Part shown: piece by piece, positions 39,037 to 52,300 of the stretch
Layout of the letters: each line of letters begins with the position of its first letter
Position numbering within the stretch: position 1 is the stretch's first letter
Origin: Onchocerca lupi
Taxonomy: Eukaryota; Nematoda; Chromadorea; Rhabditida; Onchocercidae
Reading direction: 5' to 3'
Assembly: GCA_028564675.1 (NCBI GenBank)
Contig: JAOVVO010000323.1
Span: forward strand, 1-64,000
DNA: 64,000 nucleotides
Notes under the pieces: model-generated
What the model was told of the DNA's origin: nothing
What the model saw: only the letters and a program-made list of their open reading frames with translations
Databases searched by the model: none
Program-made: the position numbers and the translations under genes

Positions 39037-40741
39037 CATCAGACATGGACGGGATTATAAAAACGGAACATTTACATGAGAATGAATCTGCGATTCCTCA
39101 CGATTGAAGAGAGAGCTGGAGAATCGAAGACAAAAATGAGGATTAGATATATATCGTGACATTCATACATATTCCTGGGGAGATTTTTACAGTACGGTAT
39201 TTTGATTATTTAAATATATTTGCGAAAATTCCGTTTTTCTGACAGATTGAATCATTCGATCCGATTCGACCGGTGCTATTATTCTTTTAATCACTCGATT
39301 ACATCATCTTCTGTGATCACCTTCATTTACGTCAGGAATTGGACGTTCACTCTGCAAGAAAAAACTCACAGTCGAGAGTTATCATCGAAAGACTTCAATA
39401 CGTTCATTAACACTTTTTATGGAATTATTCAGAGCTATCGTTCGCTAACAGCACTAGAAACAACTCTTTTTAATGGCCACTAGACCACAATGTATCAATG
39501 ATCTCTCCATCACGTCTTCATCTGAAACCAAATTCCCCTTCAAAATCGCAATACCGAGATGGCTAAGAAGCTAGCGTTCTCATTGAGACGCCAATTATTT
39601 CAAAATGTTCATGAGAAGCTGCAGAATATTCTTAAGCTTCCGGTGATAGTTGGTTGTGATATGATGATGCCTTCAGATATGTTGAAGAGAAGCGTAGTGA
39701 GATTCACTTCCTCGTGTCGTCATTGGGGACAGTCGGGTGACACTACTGATTAAAGTCGAAGGTCATGAGAGTTTCGGTGAGTGAGTCACAACAAGCATTG
39801 AGAGTTGATCCTTTTTATTAATTATAACTTGAATGTTGAATGTTGTTTGCTCGATTATGACCAAGATCGTTTTCAGTGGATTTGCTGGTAAAGCATATCC
39901 AATTCTAAATGATAGAAAATAGAACAAGGTCAGGAGAGGAAGAAGTTAGAAGCTCTAGTAGATTTGACATATTTACTCCTTCAACTTTTTTTTCCATTTA
40001 GCGATCGGCGAGAAATTTGTGGCAAGAAACGGTTTAAAATTCATCATTAATTTAATACTTGAAATATTTTCAACGATTAAGAAAATTCTTGAGAAAATGA
40101 GATTTTCACCGATAATTGAATCTCTTATCTAGTAGGATTTTATACAGTCTGCAGCCGTGAACAGATATGTGGAAAAAACAGACAATATTGGAATTTATCT
40201 TAATTAAAGTTTTAAATAAAATTTGTTGTTGGCAATGTTAGTAATGAACTGATTGAATTGTTTATCTAAGTACATGGAATAGTTCTTAGTCTCTAGCGCT
40301 TGTGTCTTGGGAATGTTTGAGTCTTATTATTTATGAAATATCAGCCTGATTATTACATTAGATTCATCTGACGATAGGTGTTTAGAAACGTTTAGAAACA
40401 GATTTTTTATAGTTATTATGGCAAATGAAATCAGCGGCACTAATATAGATGAGCTGAGTATTTATTCGATCTAGGGGAAGTAGAACAGGTTATTCTTTCT
40501 CGGATTATAATTACCGCATGGACTCATGAACAAACTATAATTGTATAATAAAGTGATTTGCAATAACAATCATTTCGATTTTAATAGTCTTAGTAATGTA
40601 CTGGTCACTCATATTGAACGGGTAAATGAAGAATATTAAACAGATTTTGCTTATAACATATCTAAGTCGGTTGGAAATGTGTCATAATGAAGTGTAATGA
40701 TGTTTGATGGTTGCAGTTTTATTTATTCAGCTCTCTATGTC
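39037..40741. other. Intergenic, no gene seen
   Basis: Two short plus-strand open frames (39220-39483 and 39559-39753) have no recognisable motif and no clear splice partners. A TTTATTTATTCAG at about 40718-40730 is a likely trans-splice acceptor for the next gene. Confidence 0.5.
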
Positions 40742-43184
40742 ATGTCGAATCGGATGAATGCAGCCGTACAGATTTCAGGTTTAAGGACACCGACACGTTG
40801 TATGTTTTCTCTTGAAAGATCATCAGTAATTAGAAATATATATTTATATGAGTCAATTGAGCTTACTTTAAAAAAATAACAAAATTTTGTGATTTTAATG
40901 GTTCAATTCTAGCGGAAGATGCGTCGCCACAACAGCCGCGTCGTCTTGAAGTGGTTTCAAAACAGGCAACCAAAGTTACTGCTATCTCTACTCGTTTGGA
41001 ATGGAAAATTGATCAGGTAATATTAGTGTTTTATTTTACATATCTGTGTATTCTAGAATATTGCATATTTCGTAGTATGTGGTAGCAGACTTATGAGTTT
41101 CATCAATCAATTTGAATTTGGCATTATTTTTCCAGTTTGAAAAACTGATGAAATTGTTCAAAAATGGACATAATTTAATCAGCAAACAATTTGGTTGTCC
41201 ACAAGCACCTACAGTGACATGGGAATTACATGTTTATCCTAACGGGAAACGAGAAGAGGATGTTGGCAATGTTTCTTTCTTTTTGCGGCAAGTGGGCTTA
41301 CAGGTAATTGGTGCAGGGATTCTGTTGAGAATCTGACAATTTCATGCATTAAAAATGAACATATAACATTATAGTTTTGGGAAACATGGTGAGTTTTGTC
41401 ATTTTATAATAGTTTTGTCATTTTTCAGCGTGGCGAAGATCCCATAATGACGGAGTTTCAAATTTATGCATTGGATGCAAATTCATTAAGGGTTAGCGTA
41501 TGTAGAGATACCAAAGATTTTACGAATCAACAAGGTCGCGGGAAATTCCAGGTTTATTACTCAATAGCAGTTTTAGTGATTGAAGTTTGTGGTAAAGAGG
41601 AAATAGGGAACTAGTCCCCAAAATGCTTAGTTTATAGAGGATGTGAAAGTATGCTGTACTATTGTAAACTTACTCAATTGATCTGTAATATTTTTCGTCC
41701 GAAAAGTATCAGAAAAAAAATTGATGATCCATGCAGTCTTCCATTCTCAGGTTTCGCGAGATAAGATGATGGCAGCGCTTAAGACAGATGGAGCTTTACT
41801 TCTGATTTGCGAGGTCGAATATTTTCCACCTGGATCAAAAATTAGCGTTGAACAAGCAGTAGAAGCAGAGCCTCTGGATGATTTTGATGAAAAGAACGAG
41901 GTTTCGATACGGGATTCTCTTAAAGATATGCTGGACAGTGAGCTATTTGCAGATTGCACTATAAAGGTTATATTTGTCTGTCTTATTTCATATTTGAAGC
42001 GATTAATCTTGTCTTCATTAATCAGATAGCTAAATTTTTAGAACAGACGATATCTAGTTGCTGTTTGCATTATAATATCATAAATTATTGCCATATGCAG
42101 GTTGGTAATAAGACGCTTAAAGCTCACCGGTGTATATTGGGACAACATAGTGAAGTATTCCGTTCAATGTTTGCCCAGGAATCGATGTTGGAGGCACAGA
42201 AAGGAATTATTGATATTCAAGATTCAAGGTTTGAGCCTGTAAGTAACAAGAACTGATTTTCACGAAGTTCACTATGTATTGATATAGTCTCTCAATCAAA
42301 TGATTACATTGTCTTTTGTACTTTAAGGTGCGGGCCATGGTGGACTACATATATACAGGTTCGACAGATCTTGTGGAAGGTTATGCCGAAGATGTTTTGG
42401 CCATAGCTGATAAATATGCCATTCTGCCTCTTAAAGAGCAGTGCGAGCGATATCTCTCAACTACTATCAACTGTAAAAATGTTGCTTCCACCGCAGTATT
42501 TGCTGATACATATTCGGCTTCAATACTTAAACAAGTTAGAATTTATATTTAAAATTATCTTTAAATCCCAGTGGCTTTTGTATCATTTTTAATAATGTCT
42601 TCAGGGTTAAATAAGACAAACAATAGAAGATTTAATTTCTCAAACTCTCAGTGAACAAAAATTGTTGCACGGCTAAAAAATTTTCATTTACCAAATCATA
42701 ACTAACAGCTTTTTGTTGTTCTTCTAACTATAGCGTTCAGCTATTGCAGTCATAAAATTTTTCATCTGCTATTACACAAATTATTATCTATAGTTCTAAT
42801 TATTTTGAATGGAAAACACACTTTTGTATTTTATAATGAAATTCCAAAAAATATTCCTTTCAAGTATATAGCATAAAAATGTGTATTTTTTAAAATTTTA
42901 AAATTAAAGGAGCTATTGTTTCTATACAGGCATGCACGAAATACATGTCACTGCATCACCGAGATGTCTTACGCTCCGCAGAATGGAAACAGATGAAGAG
43001 AGAAAGATCAGAATTAGCGAATGATCTCTTGGAGTCAGTGTTGGTCGGTGATGGTGTTACAAATCCTGGAGATTTTAGTTTCAGCGGTAGCGACGAAAGC
43101 AGTTCGACGAGTTCTGGCAATGTTTTGGTGAATGATAACCGGCCACCACTTCGAAAGCGTGTACGACGAGCTGCTATCAGATAA
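40742..43184 (+). CDS. MATH-BTB protein, Cullin-3 substrate adaptor
   Basis: Eight exons (40742-40778, 40913-41016, 41136-41303, 41429-41551, 41751-41966, 42101-42238, 42328-42534, 42930-43184) encode 415 residues. The ATG lies just after a TTTATTTATTCAG, consistent with trans-splicing. Seen: a MATH domain (about residues 25-190: STRLEWKIDQFEKLMKLF ... TWELHVYPNGKREEDVGN ... VEYFPPGSK), then a linker, then a BTB/POZ domain (about 210-315: DSELFADCTIKVGNKTLKAH, FRSMFAQESMLEAQ, VRAMVDYIYTGSTDLVEG), a BACK-like helix pair (CKNVASTAVFADTYSA, SAEWKQMKRERSELANDLLE), a Ser-rich stretch and a basic end RKRVRRAAIR that could be a nuclear signal. The architecture is that of SPOP and the nematode BATH/MEL-26 adaptors, which bring substrates to Cullin-3 ubiquitin ligase. 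It reminds me most of the BATH-42 type, but I cannot fix the orthologue. A poly(A) signal AATAAA occurs near 43373. Confidence 0.92.
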
Positions 43185-44470
43185 AGTTTCGTCAGGACGG
43201 TATTAGACTTTTTCTATTGTTTATTGGTTGTTCGTTGAAGGAAGAGTTGTTATTTTGGTAACAGCTATGTACTATTCGGATCATTGCATCATATTTGAGA
43301 TAACATAAATACTTTACTTCCAATATTGCTATTCAGTTAAACTTCATTGTATTAATACGCTTTTGTTTTTAAAATAAATTCTGATCATTACCAATTAGCA
43401 CTGATGTTCATGTCGTGATTTGGTAGAGCAACTTCAATAGATCTCACAATATTTCTGCCATTAATTGCTTTCAAAATTTACAGAAATTTAGTAACCTGGA
43501 TCTTAGTTACTTAAAATTGTAATAAATTCGGTTTGTATCCTTATAAAAGTTAAATAATTTCACTGTGATTATTGCATTTTTAGTTTATCTATTTGTTCTT
43601 CAGTCACCGTTACCTTTGTGTTAATTGGTTAACTGTTTAATTACTCATCAGATTGAATTTGCTACGTATCTCAAGTTTTCCAAAACTTGTATCATTTATT
43701 TCGATATTCCCAGTTAAACTATTTTTCATTTTTGCAACTTTTATTAACCTGTATAATTTTTTGCATTAAGTCCATTACGGGATATTTTTTTCTCGTTTAT
43801 GAAATGTTATTTCACTATAATTTTTTATCGAACAGTACAACATTAAGAATTTTAAGTGACAACAGTCGAATTTAGTTTTTCATTGCACTTTATTATCGGA
43901 TTACGAGGACATTTGTGATTAGCATCATTGGAAATTTTGCAATTTATAGTTCAAGATTATACATTCTCTTGCTTTAAATTAGATCATCGTCTTCTTGACT
44001 GGCTGCTGTCCATTTTTCTGGCTCATATATTTCCACCTGATTTTCAATTTCCTCTATGTTTTGTATAAAGTATATTTTTAACGCTGTTTCATTCCTATTT
44101 TTAAAGGGTTGTGAATGCCATTCTGTTTGCGAAAAATTTTATTGATCAAGATCGTTGAATCTTGACTGCGATTCTAGTATTACAGATATGCAGTATTAAA
44201 TTTGGAATAGTAGTCAGATTTTTTTCTTATGTTTGTTTCGAAATTATTAGTCGCTGATCAGAATTCAAGAGTCTGAGTCGTATGAACTATATAAATATTG
44301 ATGGGGAATGAATTTGAGTTTTTTCGAAAATGGGTTTTTTTTTTAGCTTGATGAAGCTTGAATGTAATGTAGTGGTTATATTTGAAAAACTGGAAGTGTT
44401 CAATGATGTGATACCATTATAAATAATATGAACTGGTCACTGTTCTTTTTTTTGAGATGTGACCTCTTAA
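43185..44470. other. Intergenic, no gene seen
   Basis: 3' UTR of the MATH-BTB gene followed by AT-rich sequence with only chance ORFs. Confidence 0.5.
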
Positions 44471-46600
44471 ATGAGTGCGCTGGACTGGAGAATAATCTGT
44501 GTCACATATAACGTAAACACTAAAAAACCTGAAAGTGATCAGATTCATGAACTTTTTCCACATGACGACACGAAAGATGCTGTTATTGTTGCAGTTGGAT
44601 TGCAGGTTTACCTTCTGCTTATATGTCAGAGAGTTTCCTAATGAAATATCTACAATATTTTTTATGCATATATCAAGTATTTGTAAATTTAAGGAAATGT
44701 TATATTGAAAAATGACGTAACTTCAAATGCTTCCTATGAAAAATGTTTTGATTGAATTTGTATAAACATCGTAGAAGTAAGAAAAGTTGATTACTCCAAC
44801 ACTTCGATTATATATGATTTATTAATGAAGAGTGAAAAAAGCCTTTTTCTTTTTTGATCATTTGATCTTCTATTTTATTCATACCCTTCATTTCTTTTTC
44901 CATGTTATTCCAAACTTGACTGCAGAGAACGATAAATTAACGCTTTCAAGTGATTATCTTAAGGAACTTTCTCATCTTGAGATATTCGGTACAATACCGG
45001 CTGAAACGACATGGTTATCACTTCTGACATCGTGGATGAGTGCTCATGGAAAATCACTTCTTTGTAAGACATCACTTGCTTGGAATTTATTACTCATTTT
45101 CGCTCAGCTGGAAATATTTCCTTTGGTGAACGAAATCAGTTCAAGGCAATCACGGTCTAGCTTGGGGGGTCTTACTGGTCATAAAGGAAGCGTATCGCTG
45201 AGAATAAAGTTTAAAGTAAGTATTTAATTACCTTGTGTTTAATAAGAAAATGAGGGAAAATTCCTTTTTTCCAAGGCATAGGAGTAGAAATTTTTTTAGC
45301 TGAAATGTAAAAAATAAGCCATTCATTTAAGAAATTTTTCATTTTTTTAGGTCCCAAAAATTATTCCGTGAGTCTGCATTTACCTATGTTCTAGGATGAA
45401 AGCTCATTGGTTTTTATAACATCGCATCTCCTACCGAATGCAAGTAACTATGAGAAAAGGTGTTTACAATATAAAAATGGAAAAGTTTGTGCTTTTGACG
45501 ATGTAGCAAGAAGCAGTGATGAAAATAATATAATATGGCTAGGTGATTTTAATTGGAGAGTGGATCAACTTACATCTCAAGAAATGATTATGTATGTTTT
45601 CGAGTTATTTAATTTTTTTTTTTGTTTTTTTGATTTTTTTCTTCTTTTTTTGGATTTATGTATCATCTCTTCTAAATTTTTGAGTGATTGCAGATTGTAG
45701 GCTTTGTCAAAAGTTGGTGATTGCTTGCTTGCATTGAATTTATATTGAAATCTATCACTAGAATTCTTTTAGGAAATTGGCTGAATTGAATTCTGACGAT
45801 TATATGGATAACCTAGTCAATAAGTTTGATCAGTTAAAAAGAGCTCAGAGAAATGGACAAGCTTTCATGGATTATAATGAAGAAAAAATTCATTTCGCTC
45901 CCACTTACCGCCTCATGGTAGTTTTTGCCCATAAAATACTTTTTGTTCTTTGCGTTCATGACTTTTGTTTGGAAAAAGTTTAAATTACCATTAGAACAAT
46001 ACATCATGTCTGAGAATGCACTTAAAATGCTACTTTCCGTTGTTTGGATTTGGTTTTCGACCAACCAGCGATTGATTTTATGTTTTTATCTAGGTTGGTT
46101 CCTCTTATTACGATCAGGAACGTGTACCATCATGGTGCGATCGCATTCTTTTTAAAGGAAAATCTCTACGTTGTGAACGATACGAATCAAATCGCATGGT
46201 CACATTATCCGATCATTTTCCAGTTTATGCGCATTTTATTCTATCTGAACCAGTATCACGACAACATTCTCAGTGGAAAATTTGTTTCGAGAAAATACCT
46301 CACTGGCACAACATTGTGCCATTTACATGTCAATTTACATATATAGATAATTTCTGGAATAGTGATGGATCATATCGTGATTGGGTTGCAATTTATTCAG
46401 CAGATATTCCCAATTCTTTACAGCCATTGACCTGGTTATATGTAGTTGCTTGTTACAATGTGGTGATAGCAAACAGATCAGTTACTGTTGCCGAATTTCC
46501 ATGTTTAACTGCTGGACACTATCGTGTTGGTTATTTTAGTGCATATAAAAATTGTTTGCAGGGTTTGTCCGATATTTTCGAAGTGAAATTTATTAAGTAA
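44471..46600 (+). CDS. Inositol polyphosphate 5-phosphatase with SKICH domain (INPP5K/PIPP-like)
   Basis: Five exons (44471-44605, 44928-45215, 45395-45591, 45773-45917, 46094-46600) give 423 residues. Catalytic-domain motifs in order: ICVTYNVN (usual TWN region), VAVGLQ, LLLIFAQ, TGHKGSV (family usually GNKG), TSHLLPN, WLGDFNWRV, FAPTYR, VPSWCDRIL and SDHFPVYAHF. The last ~110 residues (QWKICFEKIP ... DWVAIYSADIP ... LTWLYV ... GHYRVGYFSAY) are a SKICH domain, which in INPP5K and INPP5J directs membrane targeting. It should remove the 5-phosphate from PI(4,5)P2 or PI(3,4,5)P3; in C. elegans the related protein is CIL-1. The exon 1/2 joint is not clean: a normal GT-AG joint in frame drops the conserved Glu of GLQE (see finding). 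AATAAA signals lie at about 46684 and 46703. Confidence 0.88.
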
Positions 46601-48171
46601 TATTTCCAATGTTATTAAGATTAGTGAAAGAATGCAAGTATTAGTAATAGTTGGAAAAAATATTAAGAGAATACTATAAATGAAATAAAATGAAAAGAAA
46701 TCAATAAACTTACTGCTTTTAAATTCATGAATATATATCTAGAACTACTGTAATCTTTTGAACGCTGTACAATATAAGCTGCATTTTTTTTCATCATGTA
46801 AAAGGCTTTATAAGTCTTGCTTTAGTTGCTGCCACGCCAGTGATTATCAGATCTTCTCCATCCCTTAATTAAATACTCATATTTCTAATATTTTCATTGT
46901 AATTAAACATTATATACTGTCCGATAAACTGCTCGTGTTGGATAGGGATGCTGAAAGTCCGGCAAACTCTGAAGTAACCTAGAAAAGGTCTGACTTTCTG
47001 GGAACAAAGATCATACGTTCGCTATTTTAGTCCCACAGATGATTAATATGCAGAGAAGTTTTATAGAATGGTTTCAATCAAAAACTGATTTCAATTTTTA
47101 ATTTTCGTTTGAATCAAAAGTCGCTATGCCTCAATTAATATCGATTGCAGGCAGCTGTGGTCACCATCTCGTCACTTTTCATAAAAGAGATTTTGTTTTT
47201 CTTCATATAGAACCTTTGCTTTAAATCTTGATGCAGACATGATTTAACATTGATAGGTCAGTTGAAGGCAGAATTTTTCCAGCTAGCACTCGAGTTTTTT
47301 GGAATTATCCATTTTCCTTCTGTTGTTTTGGAAATTTAGAGATGTTTTCTCTTCAAGGCAAGCAATATTTTTAAATAATGATTGGGGGATAAAAGAGCTA
47401 AGGAGATAAGAAATGTTCACGTTCTTTTTTATTCCTTTGTAATTCGTTTGAAAAATCAGTTACATTTGGTCATACATTAATTTGTTTTTAGAGATTAAAG
47501 TGCAGACTTAAATTTTGATAAAAAGATTATAAACAATAATTATTGGGAGAATAAAAAACGTCTCACATTATCAGAATTCAAATAAAATGCATCCAAGTTG
47601 GGAAAGAGATTAATAAGCATTCAAAATTGGACAGTTAAAGTTGGAAAAGCAATCCTTCGGCCAGAAGGAAAATGACTTGCGTCCATGATATTCATGGTCG
47701 AACCACAAATTTCAAAAAACACGAAAAACAGTATAATTAAGGCAATCAAACGAATTAAAATTCGATATTTGAAAGCATATAAAGTTCTGGTAAAAAACAG
47801 CATACTATAGAAGTCAAAGAATTGAAGCAAAGTTTAATGAAATAGACATTTCTAAATCTACTTTTTTCTTCCAATTGTATTTTCTCGGTGACCGTATCTC
47901 GATTGTACCACTAACCGGAGGCAGTCTATGGATTTTTATTTTGGTTAATTCGCCAACCATTTCTTCAATTCCTTGAAAAATATGCAACAATAATACCCAG
48001 TCCTTGATAAATATGCAACAATAATGTATGACGTTTGTTGACATAAATATGAAAGATGAAATTTTTAGAACTCATTTTAAAAATATATGTAACAAAGTTG
48101 TGGAATAAACAATCATTATAAAATAGAAGGATATGTCGTGAAAATAATTTGTGAAAAATTGTTTATTGAGG
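46601..48171. other. Intergenic, no gene seen
   Basis: 3' UTR and AT-rich sequence. A short local duplication (AAATATGCAACAATAAT twice) lies at about 47979-48024. Confidence 0.5.
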
Positions 48172-48510
48172 ACTGGAAATTGATACAGATGATTTTGTTG
48201 TGTAATGAAATCCTTGATATGACGAATTTTATTTGTCCCAGAGATGATATACAATAAACTGATGAATAACAATACTACAACCGATAATCTGGACTTCTTT
48301 TAATTGAAGGGAAGTTATCTGTGGTTTATGGGAATTGATAGAATTTGATGAGGCTTGGAAAGCGCCGCTTATCGAATACCGATCAAAGCAAAGGAGTGAA
48401 TGCTCTGACCCAATCAGAGCAAAGGATTGAACCCTCTGACAAATCAGAGTAACAGATGGAATGAATGAATGAAAGCCCTTTTAGATAAGAATCCTTTTTA
48501 TAATGAAATC
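48172..48510. repeat. Interspersed repeat, copy 2
   Basis: Diverged copy of the element at 38714-39036 in the same orientation. It keeps TCCTTGATATGACGAATTTT, GATAGAATTTGATGAG and CTTATCGAATACCGATC, followed by two and a half ~30-base subrepeats (ATCAGAGCAAAGGATTGAA type). A separate short tandem duplication of GTTTACATTTGAACTCTAAC follows at about 48510-48566. Confidence 0.8.
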
Positions 48511-49304
48511 GTTTACATTTGAACTCTAACACAATTAATTGTTTACATTTGAACTCTAACACAATTCACAATGTATCAACTTAGAGCGCAAAGAGAGAAT
48601 TTATAATATATTAGCGTAGCGCAAACAGAGTTGTTTACTCCATGTCATCATAGCACAACATAATTTATGATATGTTAATTACAGCGAAAAAGTGGAAAGT
48701 TTGCTTATACAAAAATATTTCTATGATACAAAGATTTTTGATAAATATCTACATTCCAAAAAAATATTTCGGTTTTCCCGACAGGATATAGTTAAACAAA
48801 CTGGTTGCTGTCGTTGTTGAGTTCCAGAATTTGGATTATTTGTCTCCGATATTCATGCATAATGGTCTGCTTATCGTCCGAGATACAGAGAATGCGGTAG
48901 AATTGTTGTTTCATGCCGTAATCACTGTGTCAGAGCATTTTCATTAACAGTTGGCTTCTGTTCAAGCAGCTCTTCAAATAACTTTGCTTTTTCCTTTTTT
49001 TAAAAGAATTGTGTATATGTATTAATAATAAATTTCCCTCATAAACTTTTTCAAAACTCCAATGTACGTAAAAGTAATTGCAAAAGTAATTGTCAACATA
49101 TTCATTGTTTTGATTTGAGGCTTACCTGTTCTATACAGCTTATGCTATTGTTAAATATTTCTCGTATTTGATAGTACCATTATTTACGATAAAATAGTTC
49201 TATCAGATTATTAAACTTTAGTTAACAACTTCGGAACCCTTTTAATGATCCAGTTGTTTGATAAAATTTTAAAAATGCATCGAACTGACCGAAAACTCTT
49301 TATT
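48511..49304. other. Intergenic, no gene seen
   Basis: Begins with a ~30-bp tandem duplication (two units). The remainder shows nothing codable and should contain the 3' end of the minus-strand gene that follows. Confidence 0.5.
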
Positions 49305-52300
49305 TCACGACAGTCTAATTTCCCAATCATCCATATGCTTGAAATAGGCATTTACAATTCGTTCAGCTTCCAAAGGACTTTTGTCCCACGACAACAAAAT
49401 ATTATATATCACATTGCTATTTAAATCTAACTCATTCACTAATGATTTCCACATGAGCTCCTTTTCTATGTCCAACTGAAAATAAGCAAAAATTGTTCAA
49501 TGATTGGAAAAGTAAAATCTAGGCAATAAAATTCTTCATGAACACTAAATGCACAACTTTAGTGAACAGTTTTGAAGTTCCATTTAATAATAAATTTTCT
49601 GGAAGAATGTATAATTTTAATACTTCCTCTGAATGAAGTCAATAAAACTGAGTATGATAAAAAAAAACACGAAAGGCTAAGACATTGTTAAGGACATAAC
49701 AAATCACTCATTATTTTTGGCTCTGAAATTTCTTGAAGTTTTTGATTTTCCAACTTGCGTGTACTAGTTTATTTTCTTTCCTGTGATTCCTCTCTACAAC
49801 TATTCATTATCCTGTTCGCATACCATTCTGGTTCTTCATTAAGGCAACTTTTAATCGTTAACGTTACGTAAATTAAATAATAGCGAAATTTTGTAGAAGA
49901 TACCATTTCAAATAATCCAAAAACAAATTCGCTAATATGAACCTCTTTAAAAGATCTATTAGGTCTCTTATCAATCACCGGATTTGAAGCTGAACTTGGC
50001 GAGCAGAGTTTTGCTGAAGCAGCTTCTGGTATATTCTGAAATTATATAAAATCCACTGCTCCCCAGAGAATTCTAAAATTAAAAAATTCGCAAAAAAAAA
50101 ACCATTTTTTTTTTTTTCTAACTTACGTACATCATCAAAATGACGACAACGGTGAAATAGAACTGTAAACTTACTGAAAGTCTTTGTTCCGATCCCGAAA
50201 TATTTTTCATTAATATATTTCTAGTTTCTAGAACCAAGTGATTTTCTTATTTTATCTTTTGCAAAAATAACGCAATTGGCAGAATACTCTTTAAAATTTT
50301 CATTACTGTTTCCTTTAGCGGTATTTTTTCATTACCAGATATTAATCTATAGTATTCATCGTGATAACCTGCTTAGAAAAGAATGGACAAATCAAGGCTC
50401 TGCATCATCTTGAACTAAAGTTTTTGAATTATTTGAAAAATTATAGCGATTTAAAATAACCAAACTGAATATAGTGCAACATAAATTCATGACAAGGTCG
50501 AGAAGGTTCACATCTAAAAAACACAACTCAGCACGCGCAAGATAATTTACGTACGAAATATTCAAATATTTTTAACTCAATTTTTGTTTTAAGAACTTAA
50601 ACTACCCAGTTTTGGAAAACAATCTCTCTATATCCTTTCAATTTTCTTACGGACATGAAATCATTCTCGTCCGTTGGGACGTAAACCATAGCTTAGAAAA
50701 CGTAAGGTAAAGCACTCAAACCATATTAATCTACAACAAAAGATAATATCTTTTTAAAGACTGAAATAACTACAGCTTGAGTCCGAAAAATTATCGTATT
50801 GAGAATGTCAACGAATTAAAAATGGCAATTACCACACCAACGTAAAAGACTTTTTGTAATATTTCAAAGTAATTATCGTCTACAGCTCTGCTATATGAAA
50901 CTGCCTCAGCGATATGTTTCATTCTGAGAAAAGTTATATTCTACTAAATATGGATTTCTCAACTTTTTTTTCCATCTTTCAAGCTTCAAATATTTGTTAA
51001 GTGAATCGTATTAATGAACTTCAGCTGTATTAGTTTTTAAAAAAACAATTAATGAAAACAATTAATCGGAATCTGAAAGTTTCTAATCGATAGACTTGCG
51101 AAAAAAAAATTACAAATTAAGTGCATCATATTTGTTTTGTGCACTGTCACAGCGATTTTTTCTTTTCCAATAACATAATGGAAAATCCAGAGTTTTAAAT
51201 CTCTTTATTTTTCATTTAGCTAGAAATAGCTTTCTTAGATGAAAAAGTTCTAACATCTCAAGCTTTTAAATTATGATACTAAACATAGAGTTTATGAAAT
51301 AACTACGTTGTTTATTCTGCGTTATTTCAGAGGTTATAAACTCATTACATTTGGAAGTAGATATGCTAATTCATTTTGGATATTTTTGCATTTGAAGAAT
51401 GAGAACAGAAAGAAGATGAAGCTGTAAAAGTAGCTTCCTTCTCTTTTACAAGTTTGACAGATGCGTTTTTCTGAAAATTGCTCCAATAAAAGATGGAGTA
51501 AGAAATAAAAATTTTTGATGATATAATCTGAAAACGATATCAGTTAAATGGCATATTTACTTTGAAATGTACACTTCTCTCATATATTTATATAATCTAA
51601 TCACCTGTTAAAAACATCAAAAAAAACGCAAGCTATATTTTTCCTTGTTTCGTTTGTGAACTTTCCTTTTGAAGATGAATGCAACAGTCTTTGATTTCGA
51701 ACTAAGACCAAGTACAAATGCTATGCTAAACCGGAAGATTGCATATACTCTTTTCTGAATGCAAAAGATATGCCATAAACAAAATATTACAATAACTTAC
51801 TGGAATTACTATTTCTTCTTTGGAAAAAGATAAATCACTGAGTTGATCGTAATAAGCATCCAGCACGAAGTTTTTATCAAGAATACCGTGGAATGATGAC
51901 AGAAAATCGTAGAAGGATTTCCCATCTAATTTCATTTCATCAGTTAAAGTTTTCCATAAATGCACCTTTGATTCAGCACGTTGCTATAATTTTCTAGTAG
52001 TAAAAGAAATATATTAAATCTGAGAGAAAATACTAAAAAACCTCAATATCACAAGCATTAATGAATGGAAATTCAGGTCACCAACTTTTACATGTTCTTA
52101 CGAAAAAAAAAATCTACAGACAGCAGTTTATTAAGAGACTGACTCTGTCATCTTTGAATAGGTTTTTCTCTGTTTCATTCCTTATCGACATTTCCAAAGA
52201 CGGCGGATTAATGATTTCAGTAATGGATCCTTTTAAAGCAGCATTTTCTTCTACTACGATGGACTATAAATGTTCAAAAAATTTAACAGAAATAAATATT

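Noticed and set aside
39220..39753. Two plus-strand frames of 87 and 64 codons
   Set aside because: No recognisable domain and no phase-compatible splice partners; likely chance.
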